Source of the DNA: Achromobacter veterisilvae
GTDB taxonomy: Bacteria; Pseudomonadota; Gammaproteobacteria; Burkholderiales; Burkholderiaceae_B
Length of the DNA stretch: 64,000 nt
Assembly: GCF_900496975.1 (NCBI RefSeq)
Contig: NZ_UFQC01000020.1
Span: 1 to 64,000 of the forward strand
Direction of reading: 5' to 3'
Made by a program: the position numbers and the translations under genes. Shown here one piece after another: positions 42,494-51,503 of the stretch. Numbering within the stretch: position 1 is the first letter of the stretch; each line of letters starts with the position of its first letter. The notes below the pieces were generated by a model. The model was given only the letters and a program-made list of their open reading frames with translations. It had not been told where the DNA came from and searched no databases.

Positions 42494-42829
42494 ATGAATC
42501 TCGCAATAGAAAAAATCGGAGAAGTCCTGGTTGTCTCGCCCGAAGGCCAGATCAACAGCGCCAACGCGGCGAGCATCGAGTCGGACTTGCTGGCCCACGT
42601 GGAAAAGGGCGAAAGCCGCTTCGTGCTGGACCTGTCCAACCTGAACTACATCTCGAGCGCGGGCCTGCGCGTCGTGCTGGTGCTGGCCAAGCGCCTGAAG
42701 CAGGGCGCCGGCGCGCTGGTGCTGTGCGCCCTGCAGCCGCATGTGCGCGAAGTGTTCGACATCAGCGGCTTCCTGGCCATCCTGACGGTGGTGGACACGC
42801 GCCAGGACGCGGTGGCGAAGGTCGCTTGA
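42494..42829 (+). CDS. btrV: STAS anti-sigma factor antagonist
   Basis: The 111-residue SpoIIAA-like protein has the phosphorylation motif NYISSAGLRVV with serines at 54 and 55. It is the substrate of the BtrW kinase and BtrU phosphatase; unphosphorylated antagonist frees the system for secretion. The gene diverges from btrW, with 164 bp between the start codons. Confidence 0.93.
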   Translation: MNLAIEKIGEVLVVSPEGQINSANAASIESDLLAHVEKGESRFVLDLSNLNYISSAGLRVVLVLAKRLKQGAGALVLCALQPHVREVFDISGFLAILTVVDTRQDAVAKVA

Positions 42830-42841
42830 CGCGCGGGTCCA

Positions 42842-43072
42842 TCAGCCCTTGCGGTGTTCGTAGGACGTATCCAGCACGTCGTCTTCGGGAGTGATGACGC
42901 CGGGTTCGCCGGGCTCCGCGATGGCGCGTCCGCGCCGCGGCATTCCCGCGACGAGCTTGCTGCTCTGGTCGGGCATTGGCATGACTTCCGTGCCTTTGCG
43001 CGGATCGGGGGCAACGTTTTTTTCGGCTTCGGCGGCCTTGGCGGCGTTGGGGTCTGGGGCAGTTTTCAACAT
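42842..43072 (-). CDS. Small proline/lysine-rich protein, probably disordered
   Basis: The 76-residue protein (MLKTAPDPNAAKAAEAEKNV...) is rich in Pro, Lys and Glu, with no membrane segment or known domain. A GGAG ribosome-binding sequence lies upstream of the ATG at 43072. Codon use is like that of real genes on this strand and no other gene covers the interval. It ends 12 bp from the convergent btrV stop. Function unknown. Confidence 0.55.
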   Translation of the reverse strand: MLKTAPDPNAAKAAEAEKNVAPDPRKGTEVMPMPDQSSKLVAGMPRRGRAIAEPGEPGVITPEDDVLDTSYEHRKG

Positions 43073-43271
43073 GATGATTGCTCCGCTTGCGGGCGTCCCG
43101 GGATGGCGACGCGCCTGATGCCGACTCCATCTTAGGCCGGCGCGGCGCCGCGGTGGCGCGCCGGTCTGTCACGTTTGCAAGGGGCTGTTGCAGAACCCCA
43201 ACCTTATAATTTCCGGCACCTCGCGGCTTTGCGGCACGGCGCCCGGTTTCCACATTTTCCATACGCCTACC

Positions 43272-44204
43272 TTGACTGAATCCGTCGAACGCTCCGTCCA
43301 TGCAGAACTCGTCGCCGTGCTCGTCGCCGTCACCAACGGCGAACCGCGCGTGCTGACGACCGACGACGCGCGCGCCTTGCCGGCGGGCCCCTTCGAGCTT
43401 TCGCACCGTTCGCTGCAGGCCGGCCTGCGCGCCTGGGTCGAGGCGCAGACCCACCATCCGCTGGGCTACGTCGAGCAGCTCTACACCTTTGCCGACGGCG
43501 ACCGCTCCGACGAGTCGGGCGCGCGCGTCATGTCGGTGAGCTACCTGGGGCTGACGCGCGAGGCCGGCGAAACCGGCGTGGCGCAGGTCGGCTGGCAGGA
43601 CTGGTATCGCTACTTCCCCTGGGAAGACCGCCGCGCCGGCACGCCCGCGCTGGTCGAGGAACTGATCGTGCCCAGGCTGGCCGCCTGGTGCGAGGAAAGC
43701 GCCGACGCCGCCGTGCGCCAGCGCCGCCGCCAGCGCGCCGCCATCACGTTCGGGCTGGAAGGGGCCTCCTGGAACGAGGACATGGTGCTGCAGCGCTACG
43801 AACTGCTGTTCGAGGCCGGTCTGGTGCCCGAGGCGGCGCGGCGCGGCCGCGGCAGCGGCGCCGCCGTGCCGGGCGAGCCCATGCGCCACGACCACCGGCG
43901 CATCCTGGCCACCGGCATCGCGCGCCTGCGGGCCAAGATCAAGTACCGGCCGGTGGTGTTCGAATTGATGCCCGCCCAATTCACCTTGCTGCAACTGCAA
44001 CTGGCGGTGGAGGCGCTGGCCGGGCGCGGCCTGCACAAGCAGAATTTCCGGCGGCTCATCGAACAGCAGGCGCTGGTCGAAGAGACGGGCGAAATGGCGA
44101 CCGGCACGGCCGGCCGGCCGGCCAAGCTGTTTCGCTTCCGCCGCGACGTGCTGCTCGAACGCGCCATCGCCGGCAGCAAATTGCCCCTGTCCCGCGCGCT
44201 TTGA
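43272..44204 (+). CDS. nadQ: NadQ-like Nudix-domain transcriptional repressor of NAD synthesis
   Basis: The 310-residue protein has an N-terminal Nudix-like fold (VLVAVTNGEPRVLTTDD; SLQAGLRAWVEAQTHHPLGY) and a C-terminal winged helix (LMPAQFTLLQLQLAVEALAG...NFRRLIEQQALVEETGE). That is the architecture of COG4111 NadQ/NrtR-type regulators, which sense NAD-pathway metabolites and repress NAD genes. The TTG start at 43272 is chosen because a TATAAT at 43205 lies upstream of it; a TTG at 43188 precedes that element. It lies directly before nadC, with operator-like repeats between them. Confidence 0.78.
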   Translation: MTESVERSVHAELVAVLVAVTNGEPRVLTTDDARALPAGPFELSHRSLQAGLRAWVEAQTHHPLGYVEQLYTFADGDRSDESGARVMSVSYLGLTREAGETGVAQVGWQDWYRYFPWEDRRAGTPALVEELIVPRLAAWCEESADAAVRQRRRQRAAITFGLEGASWNEDMVLQRYELLFEAGLVPEAARRGRGSGAAVPGEPMRHDHRRILATGIARLRAKIKYRPVVFELMPAQFTLLQLQLAVEALAGRGLHKQNFRRLIEQQALVEETGEMATGTAGRPAKLFRFRRDVLLERAIAGSKLPLSRAL

Positions 44205-44207
44205 CGC

Positions 44208-44238
44208 TTGACAAGCTTTATGCTCGCTCTTAGCATAA
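44208..44238 (+). promoter_or_regulatory. nadC promoter with overlapping NadQ-type operator 1
   Basis: TTGACA (44208) and TAGCAT (44231) are spaced 17 bp. TTATGCT-N7-AGCATAA, a perfect 7-bp inverted repeat, covers 44218-44238 between and over these elements, the usual position for a repressor site. The regulator is probably the NadQ-like protein encoded next door. Confidence 0.65.
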
Positions 44239-44277
44239 ATGTTGCGCAATGCTTGCGCGCCTTTTTTTAAACTCTAA

Positions 44278-44294
44278 ATACTCAAAATGAGCAT
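44278..44294 (+). promoter_or_regulatory. NadQ-type operator 2 over the nadC start codon
   Basis: ATACT-N7-AGCAT repeats the core of operator 1 (ATGCT-N7-AGCAT) with one mismatch and the same spacing, 58 bp downstream centre to centre. It overlaps the nadC ATG at 44287. Confidence 0.5.
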
Positions 44295-45171
44295 TAAAGC
44301 CGCAGCGCCTTCGACCGCCGCCCGACTGGCCGTCCCCCCCTTGCCGGAAGTCATGCTGGAGCCGCTGGTGCGCGCGGCCCTGCTTGAAGACCTGGGCCGC
44401 GCGGGCGACCTGACCACCGACGCCATCGTGCCCGCCGACGCCGTGGCGGAAACCCGCCTGGTGGCGCGCCAGGACGGCGTGCTGGCCGGGCTGGACCTGG
44501 CTCGCCTGGCGTTTCGCGCGATGGATCCGGGCATCGAGTTCGCCGTCTCGCAACGCGATGGCGCGGACTTGCGGCCCGGCACGGAAATCGCGCGCCTGCG
44601 CGGCAACGCCCGCGCCATGCTGACCGCCGAGCGCGTGGCCCTGAACTTCCTCTGCCACCTGAGCGGCGTGGCCAGCGCCACGGCCTCCATCGCCCGCGTC
44701 ATCGCGGGCTACGGCGCCCGGGTCACCTGCACGCGCAAGACCATGCCGGGCCTGCGCGCCGTGCAGAAGTACGCGGTGCGCGTGGGCGGCGGCAGCAATC
44801 ACCGCCACGGGCTGGACGACGCGGTGCTCATCAAGGACAACCACATCGCGCTGGCCGGCGGGGTCGCCACGGCGGTCGAGCGGGCTCGCGCCGGCATCGG
44901 CCACATGGTCAAGATCGAACTGGAAGTGGACACCCTGGAGCAACTGGAAGCGGCGCTGTCGCTGGGCGTGGACGTGGTGCTGCTCGACAACATGAGCCTG
45001 GACGATCTGCGCCGCGCCGTCGCGATGGCGCGCGGCCGCGCCATCACCGAGGCCTCGGGCCGCATCACGCCCGACACCGCGGCGGCCGTGGCCGCCACCG
45101 GCGTGGACCAGATCGCGGTGGGCTGGATCACGCATAGCGCCAAGGTCCTCGATATCGGCCTGGACGCCTGA
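44287..45171 (+). CDS. nadC: Nicotinate-nucleotide pyrophosphorylase (quinolinate phosphoribosyltransferase)
   Basis: The 294-residue enzyme has the family motifs EDLGRAGDLTTDAI, NFLCHLSGVASATA, TRKTMPGLRAVQKYAV, GGGSNHRHGLDDAVLIKDNH and VLLDNMS. It converts quinolinate and PRPP to nicotinate mononucleotide in de novo NAD synthesis. Nearby operators suggest control by the adjacent NadQ-like repressor. nadA and nadB are not in this window. Confidence 0.95.
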   Translation: MSIKAAAPSTAARLAVPPLPEVMLEPLVRAALLEDLGRAGDLTTDAIVPADAVAETRLVARQDGVLAGLDLARLAFRAMDPGIEFAVSQRDGADLRPGTEIARLRGNARAMLTAERVALNFLCHLSGVASATASIARVIAGYGARVTCTRKTMPGLRAVQKYAVRVGGGSNHRHGLDDAVLIKDNHIALAGGVATAVERARAGIGHMVKIELEVDTLEQLEAALSLGVDVVLLDNMSLDDLRRAVAMARGRAITEASGRITPDTAAAVAATGVDQIAVGWITHSAKVLDIGLDA

Positions 45172-45195
45172 GTCTTCCCGCCCCAGGTTCGCGAC

Positions 45196-46182
45196 ATGAA
45201 ACGCCTGTTCCAAACCGTCATTCCGCTGGTCGCGCTGTCCCTGGCCGCCTGCGGCAATCCGCCGTCGGGCGAAGCGCCCAAGGACGCCGCCTATCCGTCC
45301 CATCCGGTCACCATCGTCGTGACCTTCCCGCCGGGCGGCGGCACCGACCTGCTGGCGCGCCGCATCGGGGCCAGCCTGCAGGAGCAACTGGGCCAGCCCG
45401 TGGTGGTGGAAAACCGCCCCGGCGCCAGCGGCAACATCGGCGCGCGCGTCGTGGCGGAGTCGCCGCCCGACGGCTACACGCTGCTGATGGTGAACAGCTC
45501 ATTCGCCATCAATCCCGGGGTCTACCGCAATCCGGGTTTTTCGCCCGAGCGGGATTTCACGGCCGTCATCAACGTGGCCTTCGTGCCGTCGGTCTTCGTG
45601 GTGCCGGCCGCCTCGGACCTGCGCGGCCTGGACGATGCGCTGGCGGCCGCCAGGGCGGGCAAGTCCCTGCCGTTCGCCTCCTGCGGCAACGGCACGCCGC
45701 AGCACCTGGCGGGCGAGATGCTGGCGCGCGCGGCGGGCGCGTCCTTGCAGCACGTGCCCTACAAGGGCTGCGGTCCGGCGCTGACGGACGTCATGGCCGG
45801 GCAGGTGGCCATGGGCGCGGTCACCGCGTCCAGCGCGGCGCCGCTGATCGCGGCGGGCAAGCTGCGCGCCCTGGCCGTCACGTCGCCGGCGCGCTCGCCG
45901 CTGATGCCGGCCGTGCCGACGGTCGCCGAGCAAGGCGTGCCCGGCTATGCGCTGGACCAGTGGCATGGACTGCTGGCGCCGGCGGCCACGCCGCCGGCGG
46001 TGGTGGCCAAGCTGAACGCGGCGGTGGCGAAGATCGTCCAGCGCTCGGACGTGCAGGCGTCATTGCGCGAGCAGGGCTTTACGCCCGCGAGCAGCACGCC
46101 GCGCGCTTTCCAGGACATGATAGCGGCGGACATGGACCGCTACGGGGCGCTGACCGCGTCGATGGGCTTGCGCGCGGACTAG
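45196..46182 (+). CDS. Bug-family solute-binding lipoprotein
   Basis: The 328-residue protein has a signal ending LSLAACGNPPSG, a lipobox (LAAC), which is unusual for Bug proteins, most of which are soluble. The Bug core is clear: YPSHPVTIVVTFPPGGGTDL, VVVENRPGASGNIGARV, SPPDGYTLLMVNSS. It should bind a small organic acid in the periplasm while tethered to a membrane. It follows nadC by 24 bp, so co-transcription is possible, but a link to NAD precursors such as nicotinate is only a guess. Confidence 0.9.
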   Translation: MKRLFQTVIPLVALSLAACGNPPSGEAPKDAAYPSHPVTIVVTFPPGGGTDLLARRIGASLQEQLGQPVVVENRPGASGNIGARVVAESPPDGYTLLMVNSSFAINPGVYRNPGFSPERDFTAVINVAFVPSVFVVPAASDLRGLDDALAAARAGKSLPFASCGNGTPQHLAGEMLARAAGASLQHVPYKGCGPALTDVMAGQVAMGAVTASSAAPLIAAGKLRALAVTSPARSPLMPAVPTVAEQGVPGYALDQWHGLLAPAATPPAVVAKLNAAVAKIVQRSDVQASLREQGFTPASSTPRAFQDMIAADMDRYGALTASMGLRAD

Positions 46183-46195
46183 GGCGCGCCGCGGC

Positions 46196-46876
46196 TCAGG
46201 CCGCGGCGGCCCGGGCGTGCTGTTCCAGTTGTTCCTTCAGGCCGGGCTCCAGCTTGAGCTGCCGGGCCAGTTCGTCCAGGTAGGCGCGCTCCATGTAGCT
46301 TTCCTCGTCCACGACCAGCAGGCTGGCGAGGTACATCTCGGCGGCCATTTCCGGCGTGCGGGCCGATTGCGCCACCGCGGCCGGATCCAGCGGGCGCGAC
46401 AGCTCGGTTTCGAGCCAGCGGCGGTCCTGGGCGTCCGAGGACAGCTTCGCCAGTTCGGTTTCGAGCAGGGCGCGTTCTTCCGGGCCGATGTGGCCGTCGG
46501 CCTTGGCCGCGCCGATCATGGCGGCCAGCACGGCGGTACTGTGTTGTTCGGCTTCCGGCGCGGGCAGGCGGTCCAGCGTGCGGGGCGGTTCTGCGGGCGC
46601 GCCGGCCTGGCCGCGCTGCCAGTCGCCGTAGGCGCGATAGGCCAGGGCGCCCAGCGCCGCCATGCCGCCGTACATGGCGACCTTGCCGCCGATCTTGCGG
46701 GCCTTCTTGCTGCCCAGCAGCAGCCCGAGCGCGCCCGCGCCGAGCGCGCCGCCGCCCAGGCCGGTCAGGAAGGAAGCGCCCTTGCCGCCCGCGGCGTCCT
46801 GCACGCGGTTGGTGGTGTCGGACAGCAGGCCTTGCCCGGACTGCAGCAATTGGTCGAGAAGTTGTCTGGCGCTCAT
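46196..46876 (-). CDS. DUF533/TerB-like inner-membrane-associated protein (YebE-like)
   Basis: The 226-residue protein has a glycine-rich hydrophobic region (FLTGLGGGALGAGALGLLLG; VAMYGGMAALGALAYRAYGD) and a C-terminal TerB-like helical domain (AAMIGAAKADGHIGPEERAL; ASLLVVDEESYMERAYLDEL). The ATG at 46876 follows a GGAGGG ribosome-binding site; the ATG 12 nt upstream would place that site inside the gene. Function of the family is not established; envelope-stress links exist for YebE. Confidence 0.85.
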   Translation of the reverse strand: MSARQLLDQLLQSGQGLLSDTTNRVQDAAGGKGASFLTGLGGGALGAGALGLLLGSKKARKIGGKVAMYGGMAALGALAYRAYGDWQRGQAGAPAEPPRTLDRLPAPEAEQHSTAVLAAMIGAAKADGHIGPEERALLETELAKLSSDAQDRRWLETELSRPLDPAAVAQSARTPEMAAEMYLASLLVVDEESYMERAYLDELARQLKLEPGLKEQLEQHARAAAA

Positions 46877-47060
46877 GCGGCCCTCCATAGATGTGCGGTA
46901 TTGCGGACAGGGGTATCCGACCGGCGCCGGGCCGGGAAGTTCAGCTTATAGTCAGTTGTCGCCGGACGCGGCTGGGGATCGCCCGCCGCCAGGTGCTACA
47001 ACGTGGGCTGGGGCCGCCGCCGCGGCATCCCGTCAGAGCCAATCCCAGGAGGTCCGATCC

Positions 47061-47459
47061 ATGAGCATCCGCGTGCGCCAGAATGCGCCCAACACCCTGC
47101 AGTTCACCGCCGTGGCCGAAGGCCATGAACTTCCGCTGGCGATGCCGCAGCCGCAGGGCGAAGGCCCCGATCCGCATGATTACTTCGATACCGCGCTGGG
47201 CGGCTGCAAGGCGATGACCCTGATGGTCTATTCGCAGCGCAAGGGCCTGCCGCTGGAGTCGGTGGGGGTGGAGGTGGTGCGCGATGCCGGCGAAGAACGC
47301 AAGGGCGTCTACCGGCTGACGGCCAAGCTGACGCTGCACGGCGAGCTGTCCGATGCGCAGATCGACGAACTGCTGGCGGTGGCCGAGAAATGCCCGGTCC
47401 ACAAGCTGATGACCGCGGTGGACGTGCAGGTGTCCACCGTGGTGGTGCGGCCGGCCTGA
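47061..47459 (+). CDS. OsmC/Ohr-family peroxide-detoxifying protein
   Basis: The 132-residue protein has the two conserved cysteines in GGCKAMT (C49) and AEKCPVHKLM (C111) of OsmC-like thiol peroxidases, which reduce organic hydroperoxides. A strong AGGAGG site precedes the ATG. It is monocistronic and converges on fabI. Confidence 0.9.
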   Translation: MSIRVRQNAPNTLQFTAVAEGHELPLAMPQPQGEGPDPHDYFDTALGGCKAMTLMVYSQRKGLPLESVGVEVVRDAGEERKGVYRLTAKLTLHGELSDAQIDELLAVAEKCPVHKLMTAVDVQVSTVVVRPA

Positions 47460-47497
47460 GCGGCCGGGCGCGGCGCGGGCGCCGCCCGCGCCGTCGA

Positions 47498-48283
47498 TCA
47501 GTCTTCCATGCCCGGGACGACGGTCGAGAAACCGCCATCCACGTGGGTGATTTCGCCCGTCACGCCGGCGGCCAGGTCCGACAGCATGAAGGCGGCGACG
47601 TTGCCCACGTCTTCGATGGTGATGTTGCGGCGCAGGGGCGACTGGGCCTCCACGAACTTCAGGATGGCCGTGAAGTCCTTGATGCCGCTGGCGGCCAGCG
47701 TCTTGATGGGGCCGGCGGAAATGCCGTTGGCGCGGATGCCGCGCGGGCCGAGGGCCGCGGCCAGGTAGCGCACGCTGGCTTCCAGCGAGGCCTTGGCCAG
47801 GCCCATCGTGTTGTAGTGCGGGACCACGCGTTCGGCGCCCAGGTAGGTCAGCGTCAGCACGGAGGCGTTGCGGCCTTCCATCAGCGGCAGCGCGGCCTTG
47901 GTCAGGGCGGGAAAGCTGTAGGCCGAGATGTCGTGCGCGATGCGGAAGGCTTCGCGCGACAAGCCGTCCAGCAGGTCGCCGGCGATGGCTTCGCGCGGCG
48001 CGAACCCGATGGAATGCACCAGGCCGTCCAGGCCGTCCCAGTGCGTGCCAAGCTCGGCGAAGGTCGCTTCGATCTGGCTGTCTTCGGCCACGTCGCAGGG
48101 CAGCACGATGTTGCTGCCGAATTCGGCGGCGAATTCGGCCACGCGTTCCTTGAAGCGGTCGCCCACGTAGGTGAACGCCAGTTCGGCGCCTTGCTGGTGA
48201 CAGGCGCGCGCGATGCCGTAGGCGATGGATCGGTTGGAAAGCACCCCGGTGACCAGGATGCGCTTGCCGGCGAGAAAGCCCAT
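47498..48283 (-). CDS. fabI: Enoyl-[acyl-carrier-protein] reductase (NADH)
   Basis: The 261-residue SDR-type enzyme has the NAD-binding [13 protein letters not shown] and the active-site spacing Y147, Y157, K164 ([18 protein letters not shown]) of FabI. It performs the last reduction step of fatty-acid elongation. It is transcribed alone, ending in front of the convergent osmC-like gene. Confidence 0.95.
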   Translation of the reverse strand: MGFLAGKRILVTGVLSNRSIAYGIARACHQQGAELAFTYVGDRFKERVAEFAAEFGSNIVLPCDVAEDSQIEATFAELGTHWDGLDGLVHSIGFAPREAIAGDLLDGLSREAFRIAHDISAYSFPALTKAALPLMEGRNASVLTLTYLGAERVVPHYNTMGLAKASLEASVRYLAAALGPRGIRANGISAGPIKTLAASGIKDFTAILKFVEAQSPLRRNITIEDVGNVAAFMLSDLAAGVTGEITHVDGGFSTVVPGMED

Positions 48284-48358
48284 ATATCTATCCTTTGATT
48301 TTTTCCTTCTGGAGACCGCCTATTTTAAGGAATTTGGCGGCCCCGCGATGAAAAGTAA

Positions 48359-48388
48359 GAGGGCGCGCCCGTCGCGGGGTGCGCCCTC
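48359..48388 (-). terminator. Terminator of the gloB-mltD unit
   Basis: GAGGGCGC and GCGCCCTC form a stem 18 bp past the mltD stop codon; on the minus strand the sequence after the stem is T-rich (TTACTTTTC). It separates mltD from fabI. Confidence 0.65.
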
Positions 48389-48406
48389 TTGTCGTTCCCG
48401 GCGCGA

Positions 48407-49825
48407 TCAGCCGCGCGCGTTGGTGCCCGGCACCCGCAACTGGGCGCCCACCTTCAGGGCGCTGCCCTTGATGTTGTTCAGGGCGCGCAGGGCGTCGACC
48501 GAGGTGCCGTACTGCTTGGCCAGCGAGAACAGCGTGTCGCCCTGGCGGACCTTGTGGGTGCGGACGTTCGGACGGGCGCTGGCGGCGCGGGCGGCCGGCG
48601 CCTGCGCGGCGCGGCCACGCGGCGCGGCGGCCTTGTCGCTGGCCGGCGCCGAATCCAGGGCGCCCACGGGAGGCGCCAGCGAGGCCAGTTGCACGCCGCC
48701 GGTGCCGGGTTCGCCGGGCACCAGCAGGGATTGGCCGGAGGCGGATTTCTGGCGCGAGCCGATATCGTTGATGTCTCGCAGCCGGCCTTCGGTCACGCCG
48801 AAGCGCTTGGCGATCGAGGCGTAGGATTCGCCGCGGCGCGAGTGGTAGATCTTCCAGGCGCTGAGGTCGCCCTTGTAGTTGGTCAGGTTGGCGTTGAAAA
48901 TTTCGACGCGGTCGGCCGGCAGCAGCAGGGTGGGGCCGTGGTCGCCGCGGATGACGGGGCGGTTGAACGAGGGGTTCAGCGCCTTGAATTCGTCCAGCGG
49001 CATTTCGGCCAGCTTGGCGGCGATTTCCAGGTCGATGTCGCTGTTCTTCTGCACCGTCACGAAATAGGGCGTGTTGCCGACCGGGGGCAGGGCCACCGCG
49101 TAGCGCTGCGGGTCGGCGATGATGTTCTTGATGGCCTGCAGCTTGGGAACGTAGTTGCGGGTCTCGTCGGGCATGTTCAGGGACAGGTAGTCCGTGCCCT
49201 GGCCCGCCGCTTCGTTCTTGGCCATGGCGCGCTGCACCGAGCCTTCGCCCCAGTTGTAGGAAGCCAGGGCCAGATACCAGTCGCCCTGCATCTCGAACAG
49301 TTTTTCCAGGTAGTCCAGGGCCGCGTTGGTCGAGGCGATGGGATCGCGGCGCTCGTCGCGCCACCAGTCCTGCTTCAGGTTGAAGTGCTGGCCGGTGGCC
49401 GGCACGAACTGCCACAGGCCCGAGGCCTGCGCGCGCGACAGCGCGGTGGGGTTGTAGGCGCTTTCGACGAAGGGCAGCAGCGCCAGTTCCGTCGGCAGGC
49501 CGCGGCGGTTGATCTCGTCGACGATGAAGTACAGGTACTTGCCGGCCCGTTCCGCCATGCGCTGCACCGACTCGGGGTGGGACGCGTAATAGTCGGTCCA
49601 CTGCTGCGAGAGGTCGGTGTTCAGGTTGGGGATGGCGAAACCGCGGCGGATGCGGTCCCAGGCGTCGGCGGGCGGATTGGTGAGATCGACCGTCCTGGAG
49701 GTGTCGCGGGCGATGTAGCGCCCTTGGGAATTGGTGGTGAGGTTCTTGCTGTCGGGGGATTTGGTTCCTGCGCAACCGGCGAGGACTGCCAGCATGAGCG
49801 GCAGAAGGAGTCGGGATAGATTCAT
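48407..49825 (-). CDS. mltD: Membrane-bound lytic murein transglycosylase D
   Basis: The 472-residue lipoprotein (LAGC lipobox near residue 18) has an SLT lysozyme-like domain with catalytic Glu in LALLPFVESAYNPTALSRAQ and ASGLWQFVPATGQHF. Two or more LysM modules follow (YHSRRGESYASIAKRFGV; HKVRQGDTLFSLAKQYGT). It cleaves peptidoglycan glycan strands in the outer-membrane periplasmic face. The ATG at 49825 follows the gloB stop by 7 bp, so gloB and mltD form an operon. Confidence 0.94.
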   Translation of the reverse strand: MNLSRLLLPLMLAVLAGCAGTKSPDSKNLTTNSQGRYIARDTSRTVDLTNPPADAWDRIRRGFAIPNLNTDLSQQWTDYYASHPESVQRMAERAGKYLYFIVDEINRRGLPTELALLPFVESAYNPTALSRAQASGLWQFVPATGQHFNLKQDWWRDERRDPIASTNAALDYLEKLFEMQGDWYLALASYNWGEGSVQRAMAKNEAAGQGTDYLSLNMPDETRNYVPKLQAIKNIIADPQRYAVALPPVGNTPYFVTVQKNSDIDLEIAAKLAEMPLDEFKALNPSFNRPVIRGDHGPTLLLPADRVEIFNANLTNYKGDLSAWKIYHSRRGESYASIAKRFGVTEGRLRDINDIGSRQKSASGQSLLVPGEPGTGGVQLASLAPPVGALDSAPASDKAAAPRGRAAQAPAARAASARPNVRTHKVRQGDTLFSLAKQYGTSVDALRALNNIKGSALKVGAQLRVPGTNARG

Positions 49826-49832
49826 CGGGCTG

Positions 49833-50654
49833 TCACTTGAATTCGTTCTTCCATTCACGAAGGGAGGCAAAGACCTCTACCGGCGTAGCGTGGCTGTGGC
49901 CGGCCCGGCGTTCTGCCGCGCGGACGACCTCGATTTGCTGCGTGCGCAAAAACGGATTGGTCGCGCGTTCCTGACCGATGGTCGATGGAAGCGTGGGAAG
50001 ACCTTCTGCTCGTAATTGCCGGGCCCGCTGATGCCATTGCTGCAGGTTGCGGTTGGCCGGTTCGACTGCCGACGCCCAGCGCAAGTTCGCTAGAGTGTAC
50101 TCGTGTGCGCAAAAAACCTGTGTATCTGGCGGTAAAACGGAAAATTTTTCTAAGGAATCATGCATTTGCGCGGGAGTTCCCTCGAAAAGCCGGCCACAGC
50201 CCCCCGCAAACAGCGTGTCGCCGCAAAACAGAACGGGTTCCAGGCCGGCCGCCCGGCCCGTGTAGGCGATGTGGCCGGCCGTGTGGCCCGGCACGTCCAG
50301 CACGCTCAGGTCCAGGTCGAGTTCCGGTATCGTCACGCGGTCGCCCTGCGCCAGCGGCACGTCGCAGCGCGGCAGGCGCTCCCGCGCCGGGCCGTATACG
50401 GTGATGCCCTCGATGCGGGACAATTCGGAAACGCCGCCGACGTGGTCGCCATGATGGTGCGTGAGTAGAATGGCGCGCAGTCTCAAGCCTTGCTGCTCGA
50501 GCAGCCGCAGCACCGGGCCGGCCTCGCCGGGATCCACCACGGCGGCCTGGCCGTCGCGGACGATCGCCCAGATGTAGTTGTCGGTGAAGGCGGGTAGCGG
50601 CAAGACCGCGGCGTTGGGCTCGCGGCCGCCTGAAGGGGCGGTCAAGGCTTGCAT
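49833..50654 (-). CDS. gloB: Hydroxyacylglutathione hydrolase (glyoxalase II)
   Basis: The 273-residue metallo-beta-lactamase-fold enzyme has the metal motif THHHGDH (H66-H71), VPGHTAGHIAYTG, FCGDTLFAGGCGRLFEG and CAHEYTLANLRWA, diagnostic for GloB. It hydrolyses S-lactoylglutathione in methylglyoxal detoxification. First gene of the gloB-mltD pair; it diverges from a methyltransferase gene 20 bp away. Confidence 0.94.
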   Translation of the reverse strand: MQALTAPSGGREPNAAVLPLPAFTDNYIWAIVRDGQAAVVDPGEAGPVLRLLEQQGLRLRAILLTHHHGDHVGGVSELSRIEGITVYGPARERLPRCDVPLAQGDRVTIPELDLDLSVLDVPGHTAGHIAYTGRAAGLEPVLFCGDTLFAGGCGRLFEGTPAQMHDSLEKFSVLPPDTQVFCAHEYTLANLRWASAVEPANRNLQQWHQRARQLRAEGLPTLPSTIGQERATNPFLRTQQIEVVRAAERRAGHSHATPVEVFASLREWKNEFK

Positions 50655-50674
50655 GGGATTCGAAGGAATAGAAC

Positions 50675-51454
50675 GTGGCAGAAGATACTCCGCCGATTGT
50701 AGAACTGGCCGAATGGTTCCAGACGCCGCCAGGACAATACGTCCTGGCCTGGGAGCGGGCGCAGTTCGACGCGGCTGTCGCGGACGTATTCGGATATTAC
50801 GCCTGGCAGGTCGGCCTGGCCGACATGAATCTGCTGCGCGCCAACCGCATGCCGTTCAAGGGATACGTGGGCACTGAGGCTCCGTCCGCGGACGGCGCGG
50901 CCGGCTGGCAGTCCCGGGTGGTCATCGCCCAGCCCGAGGCCCTGCCGTTCGAATCCCAGAGCGTGGACCTGCTGATCCTGCCGCACGCCTTCGAATGCAC
51001 CCAGGACCCCCACAACGTGCTGCGCGAGGTCGAGCGCGTGCTGGTGCCGGAAGGGCGCGTCGTGATCTCGGGTTTCAATCCCTGGAGCATGTGGGGGGCG
51101 CGCACGCGCATGCCGGGCATGGAGCCCTGGCTGCCCCAGCCGCCCTCGTCCCAGGTGTCGCTGCCGCGCCTGAAGGACTGGTTCAAGCTGCTGTCGCTGG
51201 AGGTCGAGGAAAGCCATTTCGGCTGCTACGCGCCGGCCTGCCGCAGCGAAAAGTGGCTGCAGCGCTGGGCCTTCCTGGAATCGGCGGGCGCCCGCTGGTG
51301 GAGCGTGGGCGGCGCCGTCTATCTGGTGTCCGCCGTCAAGCGCGTGGCCGGCATGCGTATCATTGGCCCCGCCTGGAAGACCAAGCCCAAGCGCGCGCGG
51401 GCGGCATCGGTGGTGGTCAATCGCCAGGCGGACGACGGCCTCGACCGCCGCTGA
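50675..51454 (+). CDS. SAM-dependent methyltransferase
   Basis: The 259-residue protein starts with GTG at 50675. It has class I methyltransferase features: [20 protein letters not shown] and [20 protein letters not shown] motifs. In many betaproteobacteria this gene lies between gloB and rnhA, as here. The substrate is unknown. Confidence 0.85.
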   Translation: MAEDTPPIVELAEWFQTPPGQYVLAWERAQFDAAVADVFGYYAWQVGLADMNLLRANRMPFKGYVGTEAPSADGAAGWQSRVVIAQPEALPFESQSVDLLILPHAFECTQDPHNVLREVERVLVPEGRVVISGFNPWSMWGARTRMPGMEPWLPQPPSSQVSLPRLKDWFKLLSLEVEESHFGCYAPACRSEKWLQRWAFLESAGARWWSVGGAVYLVSAVKRVAGMRIIGPAWKTKPKRARAASVVVNRQADDGLDRR

Positions 51455-51503
51455 GCGGCCGGCCGCAATGGATTCAGCACGAAAAGGACAACCAGGCAGC
51501 ACC

